This document shows positions 21,301 through 32,907 of a DNA stretch of 64,000 nt, piece by piece. A model generated the notes under the pieces. The model worked only from the letters and a program-made list of their open reading frames with translations. It had not been told where the DNA came from and searched no databases. Every line of letters starts with the position of its first letter. The stretch's first letter is position 1. The position numbers and the translations under genes are program-made. The stretch is from contig CANXME010002528.1 of the NCBI GenBank assembly GCA_948144175.1, positions 812,501 to 876,500 on the forward strand, given 5' to 3'. Origin of the DNA: Closterium sp. NIES-65. Lineage: Eukaryota > Streptophyta > Zygnematophyceae > Desmidiales > Closteriaceae.

Positions 21301-22475
21301 GGGGAACCTGGGACAAGGAAGAGCGGGGGCGGGGGGAGGGACGGAGTGCGGTAGGGGAAGAGCCGGTAGAAGGGGACCGACTCGTCGAACGTGACGTCCT
21401 GGGAGGACAGAACACGGCGAGAGGTGGGGTGGTAGAACTGCCACCCAGGTGCGTCAGGGGGGAAACCCAGAAAGACGCAAGGAGCAGCACGAGAGGACAG
21501 CTTGTCCGCGGACAAGTCGCGAACAAACGCCCGAGATCCCCAGACACGGAACGCCGACGCATCGCCAACCTTCCCCATCCACAGCAGAGCAGGGGAGGTC
21601 TCCGGCATGGAGACCCTGGGCTGAAGGTTGATCTGATGCGCCGCGTACCGAACCGCAAACGGCCACAGAAAATGGGGGGCAGCCGCATGCATCATGGACG
21701 TACGGGCGACGTCCATGACCATGCCAATGCGGCGCTCAGCAATCCCATTCTGCTGTGGAGAGTCCGGAAGCGTGAAGGTCTGGCGGATGCCTCGTGCACG
21801 ACAGTAGGCTCGCAGAAGGCCAGAGGAGAACTCTCCGCCTCTGTCCGAGTGCAAACGCAGAACAGGAAAGTCCGAGCCGAAGCTCTTCCTGAGCTGGAGA
21901 CGAGCTGCACGGATCCAGTCGATCAACACCTCGGTGACATCACCCTTGCTGCGCAAGGGGACGACTGTGGTGTAACGAGAGTAGTCGTCAACCACCAGCA
22001 GGAAGTAGCGCTCGTGACCCTGCCCACGGACGCGGGCTGGGCCCCACACGTCCATGTGAAGTGTCTGCAGCGGGGCCTCCGTCGGAGGAAACAGGGAGGA
22101 GTGAGGGGTGGCCCATAGGCGTCCCTCGACACAGGGGACACAGGGAGGGCCAGGACCCGGAGGGAGGGGAGGGAGGGACCGGGGAAGACCAGAGACAAGG
22201 AGACGGGAGGCCATGCTTCGGAGACGAAGCAGGGAGGGGTGACCCAGGCGGTGGTGCCAGAGGAGGGTCTCGTGAGACAGGGGGCGATACGAGCAGTGGG
22301 CACACTCAGGACCAGACCTGGACGCTGCAGCAAACACCTGACCCGACGCAAGCACCTGACCAGACGCAGGAGGCGGAGGAGACGCGGTACTGAGTGTGTA
22401 CAGGCTCGACCCCGGCGGACGCGTGAACGTGGCCAAGTGTCGGCCCGTGTCCGCGTCCGTGCAGTGGGTGTCCCG
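18339..22475 (-). CDS. copia pol: integrase, reverse transcriptase, RNase H
   Basis: This is the continuation, in the same frame as gag, after an in-frame TGA at 22476-22478; the first internal ATG is at 22436 (1365 codons from there). Domains in order: GAG-pre-integrase zinc region (WHHRLGH then CVPC), integrase core with TLHMDVWGP, LHSDRGGEF and SPQQNGIAERR giving the DDE triad, a Pro/Ala/Gly-rich linker of about 450 residues with GGAEP repeats, reverse transcriptase (KARYVARGFSQ, YVDDLVFAS), and RNase H (GHSDASWAND, SSCEAEIYA, TKHIALRYF). The LYGLKQAPR-type motif reads VYDLRQAPREW. All catalytic residues I can place are intact and there is no further stop. Expression needs readthrough of the TGA or internal initiation. 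Confidence 0.95.
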   Translation of the reverse strand, partial: RDTHCTDADTGRHLATFTRPPGSSLYTLSTASPPPPASGQVLASGQVFAAASRSGPECAHCSYRPLSHETLLWHHRLGHPSLLRLRSMASRLLVSGLPRSLPPLPPGPGPPCVPCVEGRLWATPHSSLFPPTEAPLQTLHMDVWGPARVRGQGHERYFLLVVDDYSRYTTVVPLRSKGDVTEVLIDWIRAARLQLRKSFGSDFPVLRLHSDRGGEFSSGLLRAYCRARGIRQTFTLPDSPQQNGIAERRIGMVMDVARTSMMHAAAPHFLWPFAVRYAAHQINLQPRVSMPETSPALLWMGKVGDASAFRVWGSRAFVRDLSADKLSSRAAPCVFLGFPPDAPGWQFYHPTSRRVLSSQDVTFDESVPFYRLFPYRTPSLPPPPLFLVPGSPPVDPLPPHGPAPSSVSQVDAAEPVEVTGDSGAAEGAVLGGAEPGGAGPGGAEPGSAEPGGAEPVGAESGGAEPAAAVPGGSPDLSSRREPLSPLELREWFARRWRRAAGAGGAAGTGGSVAAAGAGATGPGGARTESTGAAGPGGASGAGAAAGAGAESTTVGPGGGPAGGASGAGAAAGAGAESTTLGPTEGAPGAAGGAGVGAATGAGAASGGAGAVPAVSGGAARPRPYFVPLLQKVLGLPPSTGPSPPLECPQPVPSQLQLQPASPLPSPSPYTGPNGGLAERREPASRPASPVRAARPSGRGSRQRPPPVLGTHRMSLRPSTAPLRAPLPSPPQSSLPTLADPESDSLRAASPTITRLLATIDTDPSFESAAASALVAELVDFAAACRLDYAASLVADSESAESASACPPSVGGDCALGTDVLEDRQEEFQCFAAALPHLVSMLVAPEGDPDALDIPTPRSYAEAMAGPYSSQWQSAMDAEIASWKSTDTCVDEVPPPGANIVSGMWIFRVKRPPGSPPVFKARYVARGFSQRQGVDFFQTFSPTPKMTTLRVLLHVAAQRDYELHSLDFSTAFLQGRLHEEIWLRRPPGFTGSFPPGTQWSLRRPVYDLRQAPREWHDTLRTTLAALGFAPSTADPSLFLRTDTSLPPFYILVYVDDLVFASADTAALAHVKSELQKRHTCTDLGDLTSYLDLRITRDRARRTITLTQSHMVQQVLQRFGFTYSSPQSTPLPMGHSLSALPSDESVESSGPYPELVGCLMYLMTCTRPDLAYPLSILARYVAPGRHRKEHMDAAKRVLRYLCSTSGMGLVLGGRDRPVLTGHSDASWANDQATQRSSQGYTFSLGSGSVSWRSTRSSSVLSSSCEAEIYATAMAAQELRWLTYLLTDLGEQPRSPPVLYVDNKAAIALCQEHRLEHRTKHIALRYFLARELQQRGQLRLHHVATEANTADVFTKALPPCDHQRFCTLLGLVLAGPHLLTS

Positions 22476-22478
22476 TCA
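22476..22478 (-). promoter_or_regulatory. in-frame TGA between gag-protease and integrase
   Basis: The codons are GCG CGC TGA CGG GAC ACC, and the frame is open for more than 600 codons before and 1378 codons after. TGA followed by CGG is the sequence context of the well-known plant-virus readthrough class (UGA-CGG/CUA). A single CGA-to-TGA transition would give the same result, so this is either a gag-pol ratio signal or one nonsense mutation. Confidence 0.6.
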
Positions 22479-24299
22479 GCGCGCAGGGGTGAACTGGTCA
22501 ACCCCCCCATCCTGTAGGTCAGCACCCGCCACCAAGTTCGTAGAGAACGAGGGGAGGTACAGACCCGACAGGGAGCCGGACGGGACCGCAGGGCACGGAA
22601 GGACAGTGGAGTAGTGAGCCAGAACAGGACCCCCAGAGGGGTCTGCCAGGGAGACTGCAACCGGCCGACTAAGCGGCGTGAGTGTGGTGCGGTCTCGAAA
22701 GAAGGAGCGAGACGCCCCCGAGTCAAGGGTGAAGGTGAGGGAGGCCGGAGCCGACGCGGTACCTGAGAGAGCAGACTCACCAGCACCTGAGGACGCAGAC
22801 TCACTGGCACCTAGAGCAACAGCCTCACCAGCACCTGGAGCAGTAGTCTCAACAGCACCTAGAGCAGCAGTACCAATGCACGGGTCGGGCGGGAAACACC
22901 GGTAACAGTCACCCTCCTCACTAATAGTCACAGCATACATGGCACGAAGAATAGCATCAAAGTCAAGATCAAAGATAGCTACTCCTGCCCTAGACAGCTG
23001 GTCCCAGCGAGGGATCTCAGTGGCGTCAGGAAACTGGCGGCGCCAAGCGTCAGTCAGGCGGCCAAAGCAGCGCTGGGTGGGGTGCGGACCACCACACTCC
23101 TCACCCGCGCGGTCGCCGGTTCGCAAGACGTAGGTGCACGGACCAGTACCCCCACCCCTCTGGCACGCAGCGTACCACTCACAGAGCTGCTGAGGGGAGA
23201 GGGTCTCCTGACCGCGCTGCTGCTGCTGGCGCTGACCACCACCGGAGCCACTCCTCTGCGACGAGCCACGACCTCCTCCGCCGCCTCCACCGCCGCCGCC
23301 GCCACCACCTCCGCTACCACCTCCACTCCCACCGCCGCCGCCGCCGCCGCCGCCTCCGCCTCCACTCCCACCGCCACCGCCGCCGCCGCCTCCGCCTCCA
23401 CTGCCGCCACTGACACCTCCGCCCCCGCCACCACTCCCACCACCACCCCCACCTCCTTCGCTGCCTCCGCCGCCGCCTCCACTGCCCCCGCCAGCTCCTC
23501 CAGCGCCCCTGCCCCCCTTGCCCTTGCCAGGGCGACGTCTCCCACTAGGGGCAGACGCCGCACCGACCGACTCCAAACCAACTAGGTCGGCCGTAGCAGC
23601 AGAGGCAACAGAGGGCAAAAGGGGGGAGGGGGAACACCCCTCAAAGATGGGGGTGCGCGGGTCACCACGAGAGGCCCCTACAGCGAGAATGCTCTTCTCG
23701 GCCGCGAGGAGGGACTTCTCGAGGAGGTCAACAGTGAGAGTGGTGGGACAGACTGAGAGAAAGTGGTCCCTGACTACGCGAAGGGAGTCAGGGAGGCGGG
23801 TGACTATGTAGTAGAGGGTGATGTACATGGGGGGGGGGTTCTTGGCGCAGAACTCAGCAGGAAGCGCAGCGCGGTAGCGAGCGTCACTAGTGCGGAGGTG
23901 GGTAATGAGGTCAGCGACTGTGGCAAAGGCAGCAAGGTCGGGAAAGAGGTACGGTAGCATGAGGCGGCTCAGTGCAGCAGTGGCAGGGGAGGAGTAGCGT
24001 GCAACTACAGCGTCGTACAAGGTCTGAGCACTCTTGTACTGGCCAAAGTGCGCACGCTCAGAGGGAGGCAGGTGGCGACGCACAGCAAGACGTGCAGCAG
24101 CATCGCGGGTGTCCCACTGTGAGCGAACAGTGGCATCCTCATCAGCAGCAGGGGCGGGAGAGGCACCAGAAGTGAGGTCAAAGAGAGAGAGGCCGTCGTC
24201 CCTATCGCACTGTAAGAAGAGCAGCAGGTCGTCTACCCAAACGTCGAAGTCAATGGCCCTACCCTCAGCGTCAAAAGTGAGGACACTGGGGGTAGCCAT
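22479..24299 (-). CDS. copia gag with protease
   Basis: Starts ATG GCT ACC at 24299 and gives 607 residues. The N-terminal half is a copia gag domain (FDVWVDDLLLFLQCDRDD, QWDTRDAAARLAVRRHL, YSSPATAALSRLMLPYLFPD). A glycine-rich tract of about 100 residues follows, almost only G and S. A Cys/His-containing region (CEWYAACQRG, CTYV, CGGPHPTQRCF) stands where a CCHC knuckle would be but does not have the CX2CX4HX4C spacing. Near the C-terminus is the aspartic protease motif (FTLDSGASRSFF). The protein ends QFTPAR at the in-frame TGA. Carrying protease in the gag frame means it is made without readthrough. Confidence 0.93.
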
Positions 24300-25292
24300 G
24301 ACAGCAGTAGACTAGCAGTAGGGTGAGAGCAGTGCGGAGAGGACGGCTCTGCTCTTACCAGACAGGGCAGGTCGGGTAGTGCAGGTGCCGGGCGGCTCGG
24401 GCGGCTCGGGTGGCTCGGGCGGCTCGGGCGGCTCGGCTGTTGAGCGGCTCGGCTGCTCAGGCGGCTCGGCGGCTCGGCGGCTCAGCTGCTGGGCGGCTCG
24501 GCGGCTCGGGCGGCTCGGCTGCTGGGCGGCGCGGCTGCTCAGCGGCGCGGCTGTCAGGCGGTTCGGCGGCCCGGCTGCTGGTGGAGCGGCGGCCTGGCGG
24601 CTCAGGTGGTAGGCGGCGCGGCAGGCGGGTGGCGCCGCTGCTGGGCTGCTGGGCAGCGGCGTCGCGGCCTGGAGAGGTGGCGCCGGGGCCGAGGGGAGGC
24701 GGCTTCGGGGCCGAGAGAGGCGGCGCCGAGGCCGTCGGGCGGCTGTGCCAGGAGGGAGGCGGCGCCAGGTGCAGCAGAGGCGGAGCGGGGGCCAGCAGAG
24801 GCGACGTTGGGGCCGGGAGCGACGGCGTCGGGGCCTGCAGAGGCGGCGTCGGGGCCGGTAGAGGCAGCGTCGGGGCCGGCAGAGGCGACACCGGGGCCGG
24901 CAGAGGCGACGGCAGGGCCGGCCGAGGCGACGGCGAGGCCGGCAGAGGCGACGGCGGGGCCGTCAGAGGCGGCGTCGGGGCCGGTAGAGGCGGCGCCGGG
25001 GTCGCGGGAGTGGGCGCCGAGGCCAGAGGGGCGGCGCGAGGTAGCAGGGCCGCAGAGCGGTGCGACGCGGCCGTCTGGGGCGGCGCGACGAAGCCGCTAA
25101 GGCGGCGCGACGAAGCCGCGAGGGCGGCGCGACGCGGGCGGCTCAAAGGGGCCGTGAGCGCGACGCGATCGGGCCGCGAGAGTAAAAAAAAAAGGAAGCG
25201 CGACTCGGGCTAGGGCTGAGCGCGTTCCGGTCAGGAAAAAAAAGTCGGTGGGCCCTAAGAACAGTTCCCACTAGGGAACCTGCTCGATACCA
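24300..25292 (-). other. copia 5' leader with GC-rich direct repeats
   Basis: About 1 kb between 5' LTR and gag ATG. On the plus strand it is composed of short repeats such as GGCGGCTCGGCGGCTC (24385-24560) and GGCGACGGCGAGGCCGGCAG (24700-25010). A minus-strand frame 25146-24457 encodes a Pro/Ala-rich peptide with PAPTPPLPAP-like repeats; it is probably a by-product of the DNA repeats, although it would lie as an upstream frame on the genomic RNA. Confidence 0.8.
25279..25292 (-). promoter_or_regulatory. primer binding site of copia element 1
   Basis: TGGTATCGAGCAGG in element orientation, immediately inside the 5' LTR, resembling the initiator tRNA-Met site. Confidence 0.88.
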
Positions 25293-25427
25293 TCTCAGAA
25301 TCAGTAGCAAGGAATGAATGAACTATGAAAGAAAACAGTACAAGTACCAACCCTAATTGGGTTGTACCCCCTATGGGCTACCCCACTACAGCCTACAAAC
25401 ATGCATCAGCTATATAATAATCTGACA
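25293..25427 (-). repeat. 5' LTR of copia element 1
   Basis: 135 bp, three differences from 17994-18128. Target duplication ACGCA follows at 25428-25432. Confidence 0.93.
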
Positions 25428-25555
25428 ACGCATACTCCCAGCAAAGCTGCAAGCTGTTTGCCGACGGACGATTTCTGTTTTTATAAGTAGCCACCACACC
25501 ACTCCACGTCCATTCTAGCCAGTTCTTGTTCGAGTAGGCCCCTTTTCCATCCACA

Positions 25556-28084
25556 ATGCCTAGAGCACGGTCTGAAATGTGGGACCACGTGAAGGAGGTA
25601 ACTGACAAAGACGGAAAAGTAGCCTATGTGTGTATTCACTGCCCTAAGGAGAAACCCACTGTCATGCCTGCAAGCGCTACACGAATCAGAGACCACATGC
25701 TAGGGATCGAGAAAGGTCAGCCGAAAAACATAGGGGTATGTAAGTCTGAGTTTGCGGTGAATCTCCGCCTCAAGAGTGCAACGTCTTCGTGCAATCCGAG
25801 CAGCTCAACATCCTTGGTGGGGAACGGCCCTAAGAAGAGCCGCCAGCTCGACATCCGTGACGTCACGGACGAAAAGGGCCGTGACAAACTCGATCTGCTA
25901 TGGGTGACTGCGGTGGCAGAAAACGATTGGGCGTTTCGTGTCTCTGAGTGAGTGGAAACGCTTTACCCTTGTGCTATGTTTCTTCCGTGGACATCTTCCC
26001 TCCCCATTTTACGTGTTAATTTGGCTGCTGCTGCAACGCTCCTCCTCACCTTGTTAATATTATGCTTTGCTGGCATTCATACCACACCCCACAGATCTTT
26101 AGCGGTCCAGAACTTTCTGAACGCTTTAGTGAGTTTTGGGAGACCCTACACACTCCCGTCTGCCTACAAAGTTGCGGGCCCATTGCTCGCCAGATTGAAG
26201 ACAGAGACGAAAGAACTCGTGCGGCCCTTGACAGATTCTTGGGCAACGGCATCGTGCACCATCTCCGTCGACGGATGGTCGTGCTTGAAGAGTCGCGGCT
26301 TGGTGTGTGTGTTGGCACACAGCGACACTGCACAAGTGATTGTCAAAATCGTCGATTCCGGGCTGTCCAAGAAGACAGGATCATACCTGGCTGATCTCAT
26401 AAGGACGTCAATCGTGAAGGTGGGGGACAACAAGGTGATTCAGGTGGTCATGGACAACGCAAGTAATAACAAGAGTGCTGCCGCAATTCTCGGTGAGGGT
26501 TACCGTCGATTTTCTTCACCAACTGTGTTGCCCATTGTCTCGATTTGATGCTCCACGACATGGGTAACATCGGCATTGTGAAGAAAGTTCTCACCCAGGT
26601 CCATCGCATCGTCATGATGGTCAAGGGAAGTGCGAGCGCTGTTGCCCTGTTGCGCACGATTTTCAGCAAGCTGGAGCTTGTTCGGCCAGGTACCACCAGA
26701 TTTGGCACGCAGGTGATCATGGTCACCCGGTTCTTGGAGGTCAAGCTCTAGCTCCGTCAGCTGGTCATCAGTGACCAATGGAAGTCGGTGGCTGTGTCTA
26801 AGACCGAAGATGTGAAGAAAATCCGGAAGCTCCTTCTGGATGATATCTTCTGGGAATCGGTCACATCAGTGCAGAAACTGATGATGCCGATCTACAACGT
26901 GCTACGAGCAGTCGACACAAGGGCTCTTGCGATGGGATCCATCTACGGGATGATGCTCGAGGCGACCGTGGCGGTCAATGAGGCGGCAGAGGGAGCAGGT
27001 AAGCAGTGTTGAACACCCATTACAAGTGCACCCTATGCCAAACCAGATTCGTGGCCTAATGGTATTATATCTTTCTTTGCAGCGACATTCTTCAGGCGTC
27101 ACAGCCAAGTGCTTGCCGGGAAGAAGAGGTCGAAGTTTTTTGGCGGACATCAAGGGCATCATCGTGCGCAGATGGGATCAGCAGTTGCATAACCCGATGC
27201 ATGCAGTCGGCTGGCTCCTCAACCCGAAGAACCAGCTCGCGATGGAAGTCCGCAACGACCCCGAGATCATCGAAGGGGTCAATGCGGTGCTGCAGGCACG
27301 AGGAGGTGACGTGCAAGGCCGAATCTTGTTGCAAGCCCAGCTTGCTACGTACCACAGAGGTGAGGGTCGTCTGGGGGGGGAAGATGCACGGGCCGCAGCG
27401 ATGCTCGTGGAGAGTGAACGTCTCTCACATGCGAATTGGTGGGCGATGTATGGAGGGGAACTCCCCGAGCTACAAGATTTGGCTGTGAGAATGTTATCAC
27501 AGCCTATCACTGCATCGGAAGTTGAGAGATGCTAGTCTGCGATGGCTCGGGTGCAGCGGCGGGATCGCAACAGATTGAGCGCTCAGACCATGATCGATGT
27601 CACCAAGGTGGCATTCAGTAGGCGTTCGAGGGCTGCATTCGACAAGAGGCAGGAAGTGCGCGCCAAACTTTTTGCAGACCTTGCAGCAGGCAAGCTCAAC
27701 GAGAGCACTCTATAAAGAGTGCCGACGACGGCACTTGAAAGCTCTGAACCACAGGCCGAAGGCTCTGAACCACGGGTTGAAGAGGAAGAAGGTGATGTCG
27801 ATTGCGTGATTGACTGGGAAGCTCTTGGCAGCATCGGGAAGAGGAAGAAGAAAGAGGTGACAAAGGGAATCAAGGGAAAGGCGACCAAGAAGCTTAAGAA
27901 GAAGCGTTCGGCTGACGAAGACGATGATGAGGAGGAGGAGGAGGAGGATGAGGATGAGGAGGAGGAGGAGGAGGAGGAGGAGGAGGAGGAGGAGGAGGAG
28001 GAGGAGGAGGAGGAGGAGGAGGAGGAGGAGGAGGGCGGGGCGTCCAACGCATGGGACATTAGTGACCTTGATGGTGTTAGATAG
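25556..28084 (+). pseudogene. hAT transposase, decayed
   Basis: Exon 1 (25556-25947) has a BED-type zinc finger (MWDHVKEV, YVCIHCPKEKP, RIRDHMLG). The intron 25948-26094 is GT-AG. Exon 2 carries the DUF659-like transposase domain (CTISVDGWSCLKSRG, VVMDNASNNKSAAAI). Four lesions follow: a one-base loss in the T-run at about 26508-26513, an in-frame TAG at 26749-26751, one extra T in 27136-27141 after an 84-bp intron (26999-27082), and TAG at 27533-27535 where a Trp codon is expected. The C-terminal hAT dimerisation domain is recognisable (HANWWAMYGGELPELQDLAV then RRDRNRLSAQT). The tail has about 35 consecutive Glu codons from a GAG repeat (27940-28034). Confidence 0.88.
27940..28034 (+). repeat. 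GAG trinucleotide run
   Basis: About 30 GAG/GAT units near the 3' end of the hAT transposase, coding poly-Glu. Confidence 0.95.
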
Positions 28085-28353
28085 AGAGGGGTGAGCAGTA
28101 ACGACCTTTCTACATGTTATTTTAATTGCAATCAGGCTAGGAAACTCATCATCACTGACTTGCTAGAGAGTGTTGGTGGCTGCGGATTTGTTTAGATTTT
28201 TTTTTTTTCCTGAAATAAAATTCGTGTCTAACAAAAAAACGACGTTTTTTTCCCAAACCTGACCGTAAACAACGATCGTTCTTTTCAATCGTTTTTTATC
28301 GCAACCGTTTTTTTCCACCTTGCGCGCAACTGCAGCTTAACAGGCAACCCCAC

Positions 28354-31689
<3,336 letters not shown>

Positions 31690-32450
31690 CCCCCCCTCAC
31701 TCCTTTCTCCTGCCCACACCAACAGCACCTGTCATCATGATGAGCCCAACCTTTCGCTGCAATGGTCGGCCAGGCAGCATGGCAGAGGCACGATCTGCAG
31801 CAGCAGTGGTGGCAGCGAGTGAGTGGAGGAATCCGGGCTGGAGGAAGGAGTGGGAGAGAAGAGAAGTGTGAGATAGCAGAGCTGATTGCACGCTGGACCT
31901 TTCAGGCTCCACACCACGCTGGTCGACTTTTAGGCTGCATGCAAAGAATGCAGAGGTGCGAGCCTGCACACGGCATCATTGCATGCCGTGACTAAAGGTG
32001 CGGTCAAGCATGTGTGTGGTGTTTCACCTACACATCCACTCTCCCCTTTTTCGCCTACCAGTTCTCGCCATGATCTGTGATTTGTCTGCCTGCCTCTGTC
32101 CCCTCCTTCTCCCACCTTCACGCCCATCCACACGTCCGATCGCCACACCACCACCTCTCCCTTCTCTTCAGTTTCCCTTCCCACATCATCCTGCATCCCG
32201 CTTTTCAGTCACCGAACCCCACCCCTTCCCACACTCCTTCTAGTGCCTCATGCCTTTCCTATAACCCCTTGTTCTGCCAGCCCCCATTCAACCCGCCTCC
32301 TCCCTCCCTCTCCCTCGTCCCTCCTCCCACTGCCCCACTCGCGTGCAGTGCTATGCGAGCGTGGTGAACGAGGAGCTGCACCTGGCACTGCGCGCACACA
32401 TGGCGCCGGCGGTGTTCCTGCCTGCCACACCGCGTGACTGCAGGCGTGGA
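31690..32450 (+). repeat. dispersed segment B, copy 1
   Basis: Similar over most of its length to the reverse complement of about 50170-50990. Shared blocks include TGGTGGCAGCGAGTG, CTTTCAGGCTCC, TGCAAAGAATGCAGAGGTGCGA-like sequence, CTGTCTGCCTGCCTCTG-like sequence and GTGGTGAACGAGGAGC then GCGCTGGCGGTGTTCCTG-like sequence. Copies are clearly diverged. No intact protein. Confidence 0.65.
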
Positions 32451-32907
32451 CAGCCAGCTGTGGTATTACACGAGTGTGTGAGTGGGCTTCTGGACGGACG
32501 CCGTGTATGTCTCGCTCATCACCGCGTGCTGCTGGGGGCCGGATGAGAAGGTGTGCGCGATGGGCAAGTGGGAGATGTTTGAGGCGTCCCTGCCAGTGTG
32601 ATACCCAGAGTCGTCCCTAGACGCACTGGGCCGCGTACCGTGCAAGTACTTTGAGTGGTACGCAGGCCTGGGTGTGGCAGAGTGTGCCGTGTGCCTTGTG
32701 AGTCACGGAAACCAGTGGGTGCAGGTGGAAGAGGTGAAGCTCGGATGGAGCTCACTGTCGAGGGCAAGGGCAACAGCAAGGTGCAGGATCCGATGTATGC
32801 CGTGCTCGTGGAGGTGATTTTGAGTCGACTCAAAAGGCAGCTGTTCTTTACAGTGCAGAAGGTGCACGCTGGTGCAAAGGAATCACACCATCAAGTTCTG
32901 CGCTAGG
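32339..32907 (+). pseudogene. degenerate coding-like fragment
   Basis: After an acceptor-like GTGCAG the plus strand reads CYASVVNEELHLALRAHMAP then AVFLPATPR, matched by VNEEQLLALRAQMALAVFLT in the inverted copy near 50200. Downstream, in another frame and broken by stops, are WTDAVYVSLITACCW and CKYFEWYAGLGVAECAVCLV. The conserved peptide between the two copies suggests an old exon, but I do not recognise the protein and it is broken. Confidence 0.35.

Larger units (their letters stand above)
17994..25427 (-). mobile_element. Ty1/copia retrotransposon, structurally complete, minus strand
   Basis: Two 135-bp LTRs (25293-25427 as 5' LTR, 17994-18128 as 3' LTR) differ at three positions. They are flanked by the 5-bp duplication ACGCA (17989-17993 and 25428-25432). 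In element orientation the order is LTR, primer site TGGTATCGAGCAGG, a GC-rich leader of about 1 kb, gag with protease, integrase, reverse transcriptase, RNase H, polypurine tract, LTR. Integrase before reverse transcriptase defines Ty1/copia. It is inserted in the 5' part of a hAT element. About 98% LTR identity indicates a fairly recent insertion. Confidence 0.95.
17085..28322 (+). mobile_element. decayed hAT element containing a nested copia element
   Basis: Ends are proposed from a short inverted repeat: CAAGGTGCAAAAAAACGACG at 17085 and, reverse-complemented, CAAGGTGGAAAAAAACGGTT at 28322. Both ends carry several AAAAAAACG/CGTTTTTTT motifs, including the perfect palindrome AAAAAAACGATCGTTTTTTT near 17200. 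Removing the 7.4-kb copia insertion leaves about 3.8 kb, a normal hAT length, with a plus-strand transposase at 25556-28084. I could not find an 8-bp target duplication, and the left flank is a tandem array, so the left boundary is less certain than the right. Confidence 0.6.

Noticed and set aside
22476..22478. Selenocysteine codon at the copia TGA
   Set aside because: Nothing suggests a selenoprotein; no conserved redox motif surrounds the site, and the alternative of readthrough or mutation is simpler.
24457..25146. 229-codon Pro/Ala-rich frame as a separate copia protein
   Set aside because: It lies in the leader before gag and is explained by short GC-rich DNA repeats.
32640..32720. Possible RING-type finger (AECAVCLV)
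   Set aside because: No further Cys/His pairs follow, the frame is broken by stops on both sides, and the stretch is part of a degenerate repeat.
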